The notes beneath the pieces were generated by a model. It saw only the letters and a list, made by a program, of their open reading frames with translations, was not told the DNA's origin and did not search any database. A DNA stretch of 64,000 nt, taken from Henriciella aquimarina (GTDB lineage: Bacteria > Pseudomonadota > Alphaproteobacteria > Caulobacterales > Hyphomonadaceae). Shown piece by piece: positions 1 through 7,166 of the stretch (its first letter is position 1; each line of letters starts with the position of its first letter). Location of the stretch: contig NZ_NCST01000059.1 of NCBI RefSeq assembly GCF_002088975.1, positions 1-64,000 on the forward strand, read 5' to 3'. The translations under genes were made by a program, and so were the position numbers.

Positions 1-190
1 CTTGTCTTAGAGATTCCTGGTCTTCTGGTTAGAAAAGAACCGCTGGTGGGGACTGCGCAATTTCCCCGCCGGCGTAGAGGAACGGATCGTGCCTGCGCTG
101 GCTGAGTAAGTGCCGTTGGGAAGTTTGATCGTCCTCTTCATTTCCATGCGACCTGAACGGATACGAGGGCATCTAGGCCCGTACGACAAG
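1..190 (+). ncRNA. Candidate IS110 left-end non-coding RNA (bridge RNA region)
   Basis: This is the non-coding leader directly upstream of the IS110-type transposase. A strong hairpin pairs 41-52 with 63-74 (12 bp, core GGTGGGGA with TCCCCGCC, including G-U pairs) around a 10-nt loop. In the IS110 group, the left-end non-coding segment is known to encode a structured bridge RNA that specifies donor and target DNA. Position and structure fit that; the RNA boundaries, the IS left end (possibly before base 1) and the guide loops are not determined. Confidence 0.4.
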
Positions 191-203
191 CAAAGGATCT
201 GGA

Positions 204-1154
204 ATGTCCATCGAACCAGTTCGCCAGCATATCGGCGTCGATATTTCAAAGAGCACTCTGGATGCGCACATGTATCCTGAGGGCAGGACCATAACTGTCC
301 CGAATGATAAAAAAGGATTCAGGCAATTGCTGACCTGGATGGCAGGATGTCATCTTGAACAGCTACTCTATGAACCGACCGGGCAGTATCATCTTGCCTT
401 CGAGAAGTTCTTCCTGAAAGCCGAAATACCTCTCGGCAAGGTCAATCCACGGCAGGCTCGACGATTTGCGGACGCATTGGGTGTGTCGGCGAAAACAGAC
501 ACGATCGATGCCGGGCTTATCGCAAAATACGGGGCGATGATTTCTGTGCGCCGCGTCAGCGACAGAACGATCAAGTTCAATGAAATGAAAGAGCTACAAT
601 CGGCTCGGCGCGCTCTGGTGAAAGACAGGACACGCGCGTCCAACCGGTCTTCCGCCCGGATAGCTCCCTTGTTGCGGCGCCAGGCACGGGAAAGGATTGA
701 GCAGATCGACCGTCACATGAAAGCAATCGACGCGGCTCTTCGTTTGCTGGTCCGTGATGATGAATTCCTGAAAGCCAGATTCGACATTCTACAGACTATT
801 CCTGGCATTGGAGAAACAACCGCGATCATGCTTCTGACCGAGATGCCCGAACTCGGCTTCATCGATCACAAGGCGGCCGCCAGTCTTGCAGGACTTGCTC
901 CGATCGCTCGGGACAGCGGCACGTTTCGAGGCAAGCGATACATACAAGGTGGAAGAGCACATTTGCGACAGGCGCTCTATATGCCCACCCTCGTTAGCAT
1001 AAAGCATAATCCGGAATTCAGCGCGAAATACCAGATGATGGTCGCCACCGGAAAAGCGCCAAAACTGGCCATCACAGCCATAATGAGAAAGCTTATCGTC
1101 CTGGCGAACAGTCTGCTTCGCGATAGCCGAAACTGGGTTCCAAGCCGGACTTGA
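204..1154 (+). CDS. IS110 family transposase
   Basis: This is a 316-aa DEDD transposase/recombinase that moves its insertion sequence using an RNA guide. The N-terminal RuvC-like DEDD domain begins HIGVDISKSTLDA (Asp13), with Glu57 in LLYEPTG and Asp99/Asp102 in KTDTIDAGLIAKYG. The C-terminal Transposase_20 domain (about 193-280) has the helix-hairpin-helix-like IPGIGETTA and the APIARDSGTFRGK block, whose Ser238 is the expected nucleophile. Length and domain order are complete, so the copy looks intact. It sits at the left edge of the ICE, next to the acetyltransferase gene, and is probably a later insertion. Confidence 0.93.
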   Translation: MSIEPVRQHIGVDISKSTLDAHMYPEGRTITVPNDKKGFRQLLTWMAGCHLEQLLYEPTGQYHLAFEKFFLKAEIPLGKVNPRQARRFADALGVSAKTDTIDAGLIAKYGAMISVRRVSDRTIKFNEMKELQSARRALVKDRTRASNRSSARIAPLLRRQARERIEQIDRHMKAIDAALRLLVRDDEFLKARFDILQTIPGIGETTAIMLLTEMPELGFIDHKAAASLAGLAPIARDSGTFRGKRYIQGGRAHLRQALYMPTLVSIKHNPEFSAKYQMMVATGKAPKLAITAIMRKLIVLANSLLRDSRNWVPSRT

Positions 1155-1232
1155 CGAAGACGGATACTTCCCACTGACAAGCAGAGGGGTCGGAGGCTGC
1201 TCGGCCTGCATGAGCATTATGAGGCCGCTGGC

Positions 1233-1664
1233 TCAGGGGGTGTTCGGGTCGTTCAGCCATTTCCCGAATACGGTCACATCCTGGGCTTCATAACCGAGCG
1301 CCCCGTAGAAGGCTTCGGCATCGGCATTGCCGATGCGGACCATCAACTGGACTTTTCCGACATTCCGGCTTGCGAGCCACAGCTCGGCTTCGGCCATCAT
1401 TTCGCGGCCATGACCATGACCCTGTCGCTCCGGTTCGACGGCGAGATAGTAGATCCATCCCCGGTGCCCGTCATGCCCGACCATAACTGACGCGATCAGA
1501 TCATCCTCCCTGTAACCCACCATCAGCGTCGCTTCGCGGCTACGCACACACAGATCGATATCGGCCGACGGATCGTTCCACGGCCGCGTCAGGGCGCAGC
1601 GTTCCCATAGCGCAATCACAGCGTCGCGGTCCTGCTCGCGATAGGTGCGGATGTGTAGGCTCAT
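1233..1664 (-). CDS. GNAT family N-acetyltransferase (YpeA-like)
   Basis: This 143-aa protein is a single GNAT fold. It starts MSLHIRTYREQD, has the strand YYLAVEPE followed by the acetyl-CoA pyrophosphate loop RQGHGHG (residues 80-86), and ends with AFYGALGYEAQDVTVFGKWL, the usual C-terminal signature of the YpeA subgroup. The reading frame stays open another 45 codons upstream, but that stretch is low-complexity and runs into the inverted-repeat intergenic region, so I chose the ATG at 1664. It would transfer an acetyl group from acetyl-CoA to an unknown amine. It lies between the IS and ardA on the opposite strand and is probably ICE cargo or flanking DNA. Confidence 0.85.
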   Translation of the reverse strand: MSLHIRTYREQDRDAVIALWERCALTRPWNDPSADIDLCVRSREATLMVGYREDDLIASVMVGHDGHRGWIYYLAVEPERQGHGHGREMMAEAELWLASRNVGKVQLMVRIGNADAEAFYGALGYEAQDVTVFGKWLNDPNTP

Positions 1665-1759
1665 ATAGTCTGTCTTGCGGGATTCGGCTCGGTTGGCGCG
1701 TCCCGCGGCCTGCAACCGTCCGCCCGGCGTCCAGGACAGTCCCCCAATCAGACGAAGGT

Positions 1760-1900
1760 GGGCGGACGACCGGTCTGCCCGGACCCGCCGGTTGCGCAAG
1801 GCGGGCGGGTTTGAAGAGCGTCTGGAAACGTTCTGAGTCTCCTACCTTTCCGCCTTGCGCAACCGGCTAACGGGTCCGGCCTGCCGGCCTTCTCGCCGCC
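1760..1900. repeat. Long imperfect inverted repeat in the divergent acetyltransferase/ardA spacer
   Basis: The spacer between the GNAT gene (minus) and ardA (plus) carries two arms that are near reverse complements. The core CCGGTTGCGCAAGGCGG (1788-1804) is matched perfectly by 1850-1866. The match continues outward for about 25 more bases with a 4-nt insertion in the right arm. A further short hairpin (CCCGC/GCGGG) lies just before ardA. It may be a shared operator, a cruciform or an anti-silencing leader; the function is unknown. Confidence 0.6.
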
Positions 1901-1953
1901 CACCCCCGCCTGATGCGGGAGGGACATTTGGGCGGGGAAGCGAGACTGAACCC

Positions 1954-2517
1954 ATGACCACACCAGAGCCCTCAGCCCCCCTTGCGGCAGACGCTGCACC
2001 CACACCTGAAACCCGCCCCCGTATCTATGTGGCCTGCCTTGCCGCTTACAATAATGGCTGCCTTCACGGGCGCTGGATTGATGCCACCACGCCGGATGAG
2101 GTGATGGCCGAGGTTCGCGCCATGCTGGCGGACTCGCCGCTGCCCGCCGCCGAGGAATGGGCGATCCATGATTATGAAGGCTTTGAAGGCGCTTATCTCT
2201 CGGAATATGCGAGCTTCGAGACGGTCTGCAATCTCGCCGAATTCATTGCCGAACATGGCAGGCTTGGCGCGCTGGTCCATCGCCATTTCGGCGATGACCT
2301 TGAACAGGCCGGAGCGGCCTTCGAAGATTATGCGGGCACTTATGCGAGCCGGGCAGACTTCGCCGAAGAACTGCACCGCGACACCGGCACGGAAATCCCC
2401 GCAGCCCTCGAATATTATATCGACTGGTCAGCGCTCGCCCGCGACATGGAGCTGAACGGCGACATCATGGTATTCGAGACTGGGTTCGAAGACGTTCACG
2501 TCTTCTGGACGCGGTGA
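1954..2517 (+). CDS. ardA: ArdA-like antirestriction protein
   Basis: This 187-aa, strongly acidic protein is of the ArdA family. After a Pro/Ala-rich N-terminus it has PRIYVACLAAYNNGCLHGRWIDA and DYEGFEGAYLSEYASFETVCNLAEFI, the conserved ArdA blocks, and ends with acidic helices (DLEQAGAAFEDYAGTY, FAEELHRDTG). ArdA dimers mimic bent B-DNA and inhibit type I restriction enzymes, protecting a conjugating element as it enters a new host. The frame is open upstream to 1855, but the ATG at 1954 follows the inverted-repeat leader and matches the family N-terminus. It is the first gene of a tightly spaced group running to the ParB-like gene. Confidence 0.92.
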   Translation: MTTPEPSAPLAADAAPTPETRPRIYVACLAAYNNGCLHGRWIDATTPDEVMAEVRAMLADSPLPAAEEWAIHDYEGFEGAYLSEYASFETVCNLAEFIAEHGRLGALVHRHFGDDLEQAGAAFEDYAGTYASRADFAEELHRDTGTEIPAALEYYIDWSALARDMELNGDIMVFETGFEDVHVFWTR

Positions 2518-2522
2518 GCGCC

Positions 2523-2717
2523 ATGGCGAGATTTCAGGCAAGACCGCGCGAAGATGGACGTGGCCCCTATCGCTGGGCGCATGTCGTGAAGACCCCGCAA
2601 GGGTTCGCGCAGGGCACGATCTATCACCAGTCTGGTGACGAGTTCGACGAAGCAGAGGCGCGCGAGCTGCGCGCTCTCTGCGACCGTGAGGGGTTCGAGC
2701 TTCGGAGGGCGTCATGA
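2523..2717 (+). CDS. Conserved small protein of unknown function
   Basis: This is a 64-aa ORF starting MARFQARPREDGRGPYRWAH. An in-frame GTG nine bases upstream at 2514 overlaps the ardA stop and is an alternative start. Its 3' end overlaps the next gene (ATGA at 2714-2717), which argues for translation as part of the ardA cluster. The second half is charged and helical (DEAEARELRALCDREGFEL). I recognise no domain and assign no function; small genes like this commonly sit beside ardA in alphaproteobacterial mobile elements. Confidence 0.7.
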   Translation: MARFQARPREDGRGPYRWAHVVKTPQGFAQGTIYHQSGDEFDEAEARELRALCDREGFELRRAS

Positions 2718-3187
2718 GCTTTGCCGAGCGCTTCGATACCTACGCCTGCGAGGGCGACACGATCACCTGTGAGGTTGATGGCTTCTCCGTCACAGCCCGC
2801 ATCGTGGCAGATGATTGCCCGGATGCGCCCGACCAGCGGCAGGACGGATTCTGGCCCTCGCTCTACAAGGATGCGCCGGGCTTCATCGGGCCGGGCAATG
2901 GCTTCCGGAAGCGCTTCGCTGAGGCGCAGGAGAAGGCCGAAGCCGTCATGGAGGCATGGCGCAAGGGCGAGTGGTTCTATTGCGGGATTGTCCTCTCTGT
3001 CGAGAGAGACGGCATCGAACTGGACCGGCATGCGGCGAGCCTCTGGGGCGTCGAGTGCAATTATCCCGGCTCCGACAATAGCTATCTCACGACGGTTGCG
3101 AACGAGCTTCTGCCCGAGGCGCTGGATGCGGCCAAAGCCGCTACCGCGCGCTTCACCGAGACCGTGACAGGCTGGGCCGCGACATGA
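2714..3187 (+). CDS. Conserved hypothetical protein of the ardA-parB cluster
   Basis: This 157-aa protein starts MSFAERFDTYACEGDTITCEVDGF. It is coupled by 4-base overlaps to the genes on both sides (2714 and 3184). It is mixed alpha/beta with a conserved-looking core (FWPSLYKDAPGF, GEWFYCGIVLSVERDGIEL, GVECNYPG) and no signal peptide, membrane segment or nuclease motif. The sequence does not reveal a function. Its position suggests a part in establishment or maintenance of the ICE, but that is inference from neighbours only. Confidence 0.75.
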   Translation: MSFAERFDTYACEGDTITCEVDGFSVTARIVADDCPDAPDQRQDGFWPSLYKDAPGFIGPGNGFRKRFAEAQEKAEAVMEAWRKGEWFYCGIVLSVERDGIELDRHAASLWGVECNYPGSDNSYLTTVANELLPEALDAAKAATARFTETVTGWAAT

Positions 3188-5208
3188 GCGCGGCCCGCTC
3201 CCTCACTGAATTGCTCGGCCCACGGCCCCGGCTGACGCTGGTCATTGCCGATGCCCAGGTCGCCGAAATCTGGGTCGAGGGCCGCGCGCCCTTGATCACG
3301 ATCCGTGACTATGACTGGGGCCAGACCGACCCCGAACCGAGCCGCGATGGCGACGGCTTTCCCTTCACCAAGATCAACTGGAGAGGCCCCGCATGGGCGC
3401 TGGGTCTTTCGCTTTACCCGCCAGAAAAGGAGACTCCCATGGCACAGCCCGACCTCAAACATATCCCGCTCGACGAGCTTCGGATTTCAAAGCTCAACAT
3501 GCGGCACGGAAGGAAGAAGCCGGACGTATCCGACATTCTTCCATCCATCCGCGAAAGCGGCTTGCGCCAGACCCTGCTGGTCCGCCGCGAGGGTAAGTAT
3601 TTTGGCGTGATCGCCGGACGCCGCCGCTTCTTCGCCCTGAAAGAGATTGCCAATGAGACAGGCAAAACACCGCTCGTCCCCTGCGCGATCATGACCGAGA
3701 AGGATGCGGCAAGTGCGATTGCGGCCTCCGTCATCGAGAATGTCGGGCGCCTTCCCGCGACCGAGATGGAGCAATACGAGGCCTTCAAGCGCCTGCATGA
3801 GGAAGGCAAGGCGATTGAAGATATCGCCATCTTCTTCGGAGTGACCGAGCTACTGGTGCGGCGCGTACTCGCGCTTGCTTCGCTCGCTGATCCGATCCGC
3901 AAACTCTACGCCGAGGACGAGTTGGACCGTGAAACGATCCGCGCGCTGACGCTCGCCACACCCGACCAGCAGGCCGAATGGCTTCGCCTCTTCGAGAGCG
4001 AATCCGAACGCGCCCCGATGGGCCGGTCCTGCAAAGCATGGATCACGGGCGGGACCACGATCACGACCGACAAGGCTCTGTTCGATCTCGACACCTATGA
4101 GGGTCAGGTCACCGCAGACCTGTTTGGCGAGCATGGCGTGTTCGCTGATGCGGACCAGTTCTGGGCGGCACAATCTGCCGCGATTACCGACCGGATCGAA
4201 GCCTACAAGGAAGACGGCTGGCGTGATGTCATCTGCCTTGAGCGCGGGGCCTACTTCCATCGCTGGGACCATGTCCAGTACGCCATGGAAGATGGCGGGA
4301 AGGTCTTCGTAGAAGTCCGCCATGACGGCACGGTCCAATTCCATGAGGGACAGCTTACCTCTGCCGAGGCCCGCAAGCGGCAGCAGGGATCGAAGGGTGA
4401 CAGCGACGCCGTTGCGGCAGCAATCCGGCCAGAAATGTCTGGCCCGCTCGCCGAATATATTCTGCTCCATCGCCATGCCGCCGCGCAGGCGAGCCTTGCC
4501 GCTTCGCCCGCAATTGCACTCCGCTTGATGGTCGCACATGCGATGGCTGGCAGCGCGCTTTGGGATGTCCGGCCTTTCGAACTTCGCGCCCGTAAGGATG
4601 AGACGCAGGCGAGCTTGGAAGGCTCGAAATCTGTGGCTGTGCTCACCGAGAGGACCGAGCAGACTGACGCCTTGTTCAAAGCCCTGAACGTCAATCCGGC
4701 GCTTCGCCGGAATGGGGATGACTATCGGTTATGCGAGCTCTTCTCTGCGCTTCTGGCGATGTCGGACGAGGAAGTCCTGACTGTTCTGGCGAGTGTCATG
4801 GCCCGCACACTCGAAGCCGGGAATGGCGTCGTCGAGGCGGTCTTGCATGTCTGCGACACCGACCTGTCGGCAGCATGGAAACCGGACGAGACCTTTTTCG
4901 ATCTCACCAAGGACAAGCGCGCCATCAATGCCATGATCGGTGATATTGCGACGGCGTCGCTCGCAGACTCCTGCCGCACCGAGACGGGCAAGGCGCAGAA
5001 ACAGGTGCTGGAGAACCGGATCACAGGCGAGGGTTGCGAGGCCAATCCTGACTGGCGACCGGGCTGGATGCAGGTGCCACCGGCCCGCCTTGTCGAGGGA
5101 GCCGGGTCACCGCCTGCCGATGCGTGGACACGGGTCGCGGGACTGTTCGAAGCGGAGGCAGACGCCACGCCCGATGAGACACCTGAACCACAACAGGACG
5201 CTGCCTGA
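3184..5208 (+). CDS. ParB/RepB/Spo0J-like protein with an extra N-terminal block
   Basis: This 674-codon frame holds a ParB-type N-terminal domain starting MAQPDLKHIPLDELRISKLN at 3439. It has the nuclease-like motif GVIAGRRRFFAL, the ENVGRLPATEMEQYEAF segment and a KorB-like HTH (IEDIAIFFGVTELLVRRVLALA), followed by a long C-terminal region seen in plasmid/ICE ParB-like proteins. ParB proteins bind centromere-like sites and act with ParA; no parA is visible here. The first 85 codons are unusual: they start in a 4-base overlap with the previous gene, while a good ribosome-binding site (AAAAGGAG) precedes the ATG at 3439. Either two ancestral genes are fused in frame or both starts are used. 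Confidence 0.85.
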   Translation: MSAARSLTELLGPRPRLTLVIADAQVAEIWVEGRAPLITIRDYDWGQTDPEPSRDGDGFPFTKINWRGPAWALGLSLYPPEKETPMAQPDLKHIPLDELRISKLNMRHGRKKPDVSDILPSIRESGLRQTLLVRREGKYFGVIAGRRRFFALKEIANETGKTPLVPCAIMTEKDAASAIAASVIENVGRLPATEMEQYEAFKRLHEEGKAIEDIAIFFGVTELLVRRVLALASLADPIRKLYAEDELDRETIRALTLATPDQQAEWLRLFESESERAPMGRSCKAWITGGTTITTDKALFDLDTYEGQVTADLFGEHGVFADADQFWAAQSAAITDRIEAYKEDGWRDVICLERGAYFHRWDHVQYAMEDGGKVFVEVRHDGTVQFHEGQLTSAEARKRQQGSKGDSDAVAAAIRPEMSGPLAEYILLHRHAAAQASLAASPAIALRLMVAHAMAGSALWDVRPFELRARKDETQASLEGSKSVAVLTERTEQTDALFKALNVNPALRRNGDDYRLCELFSALLAMSDEEVLTVLASVMARTLEAGNGVVEAVLHVCDTDLSAAWKPDETFFDLTKDKRAINAMIGDIATASLADSCRTETGKAQKQVLENRITGEGCEANPDWRPGWMQVPPARLVEGAGSPPADAWTRVAGLFEAEADATPDETPEPQQDAA

Positions 5209-5239
5209 ACATTCGTCTCCTGTTCAGCCAGCAAGAGGG

Positions 5240-5270
5240 GCCGTCCGGTGTGTGGCACCGGGCGGCTTCT
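5240..5270 (+). terminator. Probable intrinsic terminator after the ParB-like gene
   Basis: An 11-bp stem pairs GCCGTCCGGTG (5240-5250) with CACCGGGCGGC (5256-5266), with one G-U pair and the 5-nt loop TGTGG. It is followed by a short pyrimidine run (TTCT). It lies 32 bases after the stop and would end the ardA-parB transcript. Confidence 0.6.
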
Positions 5271-5662
5271 CGCATTCTCAGGTGTGCGCGTAGCGGCTGT
5301 GAGGCCTGGGCGATTGCAAAATGCCTTCAGAAAAATCGCGCGTCTTTAGGTCTCGAATGACACGGCCGGGACGCATGCAGGGCGTTCTGATTTCTTGTCC
5401 GGCAGGCTTGCCTCGGCCCCCTTGTTCCCGTCTTTGCCTTTATGACCTGGACGCGCTGACCCGGCCCTGAAACCGGACAGACGAAGAATTTTCCCCGACG
5501 CTTTCGCGCCTTCCTCGCGCAGCAAAATTCCCCGCCCGTCCGGTGCTCCGCTGTGCTGCGCCCGCGAGCGGTTCAGGCCCGGCTCAGCGCGTCCTCACGG
5601 TCCGGCGTCGACGGGGACAAGGGGTCCCCGGAGACAAGCCAAGGAACGAAAAGGAGAACCCC
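5271..5662. other. Non-coding spacer before the DUF736 gene
   Basis: This roughly 390-bp stretch holds no convincing gene. Two similar runs, AATTTTCCCCG near 5485 and AAAATTCCCCG near 5523, lie about 40 bases apart, and a GGGGTCCCCGG palindrome lies near 5620. A clear ribosome-binding site (AAAAGGAG) ends it. It probably contains the promoter for the 5663 gene; no exact boxes can be assigned. Confidence 0.5.
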
Positions 5663-5986
5663 ATGGCAAACGCACTCGGATATGTCAGCGAGACCAAGTC
5701 CGGCTTCGAAGGCACCCTCGCAATGATGAATCTCTCTGCCGCGATCCGCATCGAGAAGAATGCGGAGAAATCCGAAGAAGGCCAGCCGGACTACCGCATC
5801 TATGCCGGCGAAACCTCGACCGAAATCGGCGGCGGCTGGATGCGGAAGGCGAAGGCATCGGGACGCGACTATGTCTCGCTCACCCTCGCCGACCCCCAGA
5901 TCGGTCCCCGCCGGATCTTCGCCAACCTCGCCCCGGTCAAGGGCAAGAAAGGCCGTCACGTGATCCTCTGGAACCCGCGCGACTAG
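5663..5986 (+). CDS. DUF736 family protein
   Basis: This 107-aa protein belongs to the DUF736 family of alphaproteobacterial plasmids and ICEs: MANALGYVSETKSGFEGTLA, then PDYRIYAGETSTEIGGGWMRK, then DYVSLTLADPQIGPRRIFANLAPVKG. The start is fixed by the preceding AAAAGGAGAACCCC. It is a small beta-rich cytoplasmic protein; its biochemical role is not known to me, though the family occurs almost only on conjugative elements. A diverged second copy lies at 32199-32510, at the other end of the transfer region, so the element brackets its transfer genes with two DUF736 paralogues. Confidence 0.88.
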   Translation: MANALGYVSETKSGFEGTLAMMNLSAAIRIEKNAEKSEEGQPDYRIYAGETSTEIGGGWMRKAKASGRDYVSLTLADPQIGPRRIFANLAPVKGKKGRHVILWNPRD

Positions 5987-6226
5987 GATCTGATGACCCT
6001 CTCACTGAGCCGCTCCGGAGACATCTCCGAGGCGGCTTCTTTTCGTTTGAGAGCGAGCAGATTGGAAGCGCTGACAGGTCGATCAACGCTCAGTTTGGGC
6101 GCGGAATTTTTGCGGGCCTACAGGGGTGTCGCCAGCGACGTGCTCGAGTTCGACACTCTTAATCTGAGGATGAGCTGTCAGTCTGTCTTGGCTTCGAGTT
6201 GCGTAAGAGAAAGGAGACCCTACGCC

Positions 6227-6481
6227 ATGACAGAGCCCAACAAGAATGGAGACGCGCTTCGGCCAAAATCGAACCTCCCTGCCCCGACCGAATGGCTGAA
6301 CACGGATGAAACCGCTGATCATCTCGGCCTCAAACCGAAGACGCTGATCAATATGCGTTCGCTCGGAACAGGCCCCGTCTACCACAAGATCGGTGCCAAG
6401 GTCTGGTATCGCGGCAAGGACATCATCGCTTACACCAATGGCCGCCGGTTCATGGGAACGGGGATGCGCGATGACTCGTAG
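6227..6481 (+). CDS. Helix-turn-helix (excisionase-like) DNA-binding protein
   Basis: This 84-aa protein has one winged HTH of the MerR/excisionase type: WLNTDETADHLGLKPKTLINMRSLGTGPVYHKIGAKVWYRGKDIIAYTNGRRF. The TADHLGLKPKTL helix-turn-helix is followed by the wing GAKVWYRGKDI. I chose the ATG at 6227, after the ribosome-binding site AAAGGAG; the 78 codons upstream in frame are low-quality coding. Its 3' end overlaps traF by 11 bases, so the two are co-translated. Such proteins regulate transfer operons or act as recombination directionality factors; which applies here is not decided by the sequence. Confidence 0.8.
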   Translation: MTEPNKNGDALRPKSNLPAPTEWLNTDETADHLGLKPKTLINMRSLGTGPVYHKIGAKVWYRGKDIIAYTNGRRFMGTGMRDDS

Positions 6482-7166
6482 AACCGCGCTTCTCGCCATG
6501 GGTTGCGGGCTCAGCCTGATGCTCGCGGCAAGCTTCATCGACCGCTCCGATTTTGTATGGAACCGGACAGAAAGTGTGCCCAAGGGGCTCTATTTTGTCG
6601 ACCGGTCCGCGCCTGTTTCGACGGGTGATCTGGTGGCATTTGAGCCGTCGGATGAGGTCCGGCAATGGCTCGATCAGGAAGGAATTGTTGGCGCCGACTG
6701 GCCCTTGTTGAAGCATGTTGCGGGCCTATCCGGTGACGAGATTTGCAGATGCGATACGCAGGTCTCCATCAACGGGATCACATCTGTTGATGCGCTCAAA
6801 GTAACCGAGTCCGGCAGCGCCCTTCCCGCCTGGCAGGGCTGTCAGACCCTTAAAGCCGGCGAAGTTTTCCTGCTCAACTCTCATCCCCTGTCAGTCGATG
6901 GACGATACTTCGGCGTTCAGGACGGCGCGCGCATCATTGGCGTCGCCAGGTCCATATGGACTTATGGCAACCGGTCGGCTGAGGATCAGGCGACCGTCAA
7001 AGCGATAGATAACGGGACGGGAATGGCTTCTGTGTCCCGGAGGGCAAGATTAAGGGAGTGTCACCCAGCGACACTTAACCCATTGTCTGCACATCCTTTT
7101 TTATGTGACCCGGCGCCGGAAGGCGGGTGCACGGATTTGCAATCCGCTGCGCGCTTGGAGCCGTGA
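6471..7166 (+). CDS. traF: TraF-type S26 signal peptidase
   Basis: This 231-aa peptidase is of the S26C (TraF) group, which processes and cyclises the TrbC pilin of IncP-type systems. An N-terminal membrane segment (ALLAMGCGLSLMLAASFI) is followed by the nucleophile motif NRTESVPKGLY (Ser35) and the general-base motif LLKHVAGLSGDEIC (Lys81), then NSHPLSVDGRYFG. The catalytic dyad is intact. The last 40 or so residues look unlike the family and run through an inverted repeat that may be oriT. It overlaps the HTH gene upstream, and its TGA overlaps the relaxase GTG (GTGA at 7163-7166). It acts in the inner membrane facing the periplasm. Confidence 0.9.
   Translation: MTRRTALLAMGCGLSLMLAASFIDRSDFVWNRTESVPKGLYFVDRSAPVSTGDLVAFEPSDEVRQWLDQEGIVGADWPLLKHVAGLSGDEICRCDTQVSINGITSVDALKVTESGSALPAWQGCQTLKAGEVFLLNSHPLSVDGRYFGVQDGARIIGVARSIWTYGNRSAEDQATVKAIDNGTGMASVSRRARLRECHPATLNPLSAHPFLCDPAPEGGCTDLQSAARLEP
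7050..7092 (+). other. Candidate origin of transfer (oriT) inverted repeat
   Basis: Imperfect arms TTAAGGGAGTGTC and GACACTTAACCC surround the 7-nt loop ACCCAGC and are followed by CATTGTCTGC. The site lies 60-110 bases before the relaxase start, inside the atypical 3' end of traF. Relaxase binding sites are typically an inverted repeat a few bases from the nick, next to the relaxase gene. The assignment is an inference from position and shape only. Confidence 0.35.

Noticed and set aside
1-2000. Search for the ICE left attachment repeat (copy of the tRNA-fMet 3' end)
   Set aside because: I could not find a match to the tRNA 3' end near the left of the window, so the left boundary is assumed to lie outside it.
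5993-6226. 78 extra codons at the front of the HTH gene
   Set aside because: The stretch is not family-like, and a good ribosome-binding site marks the ATG at 6227.
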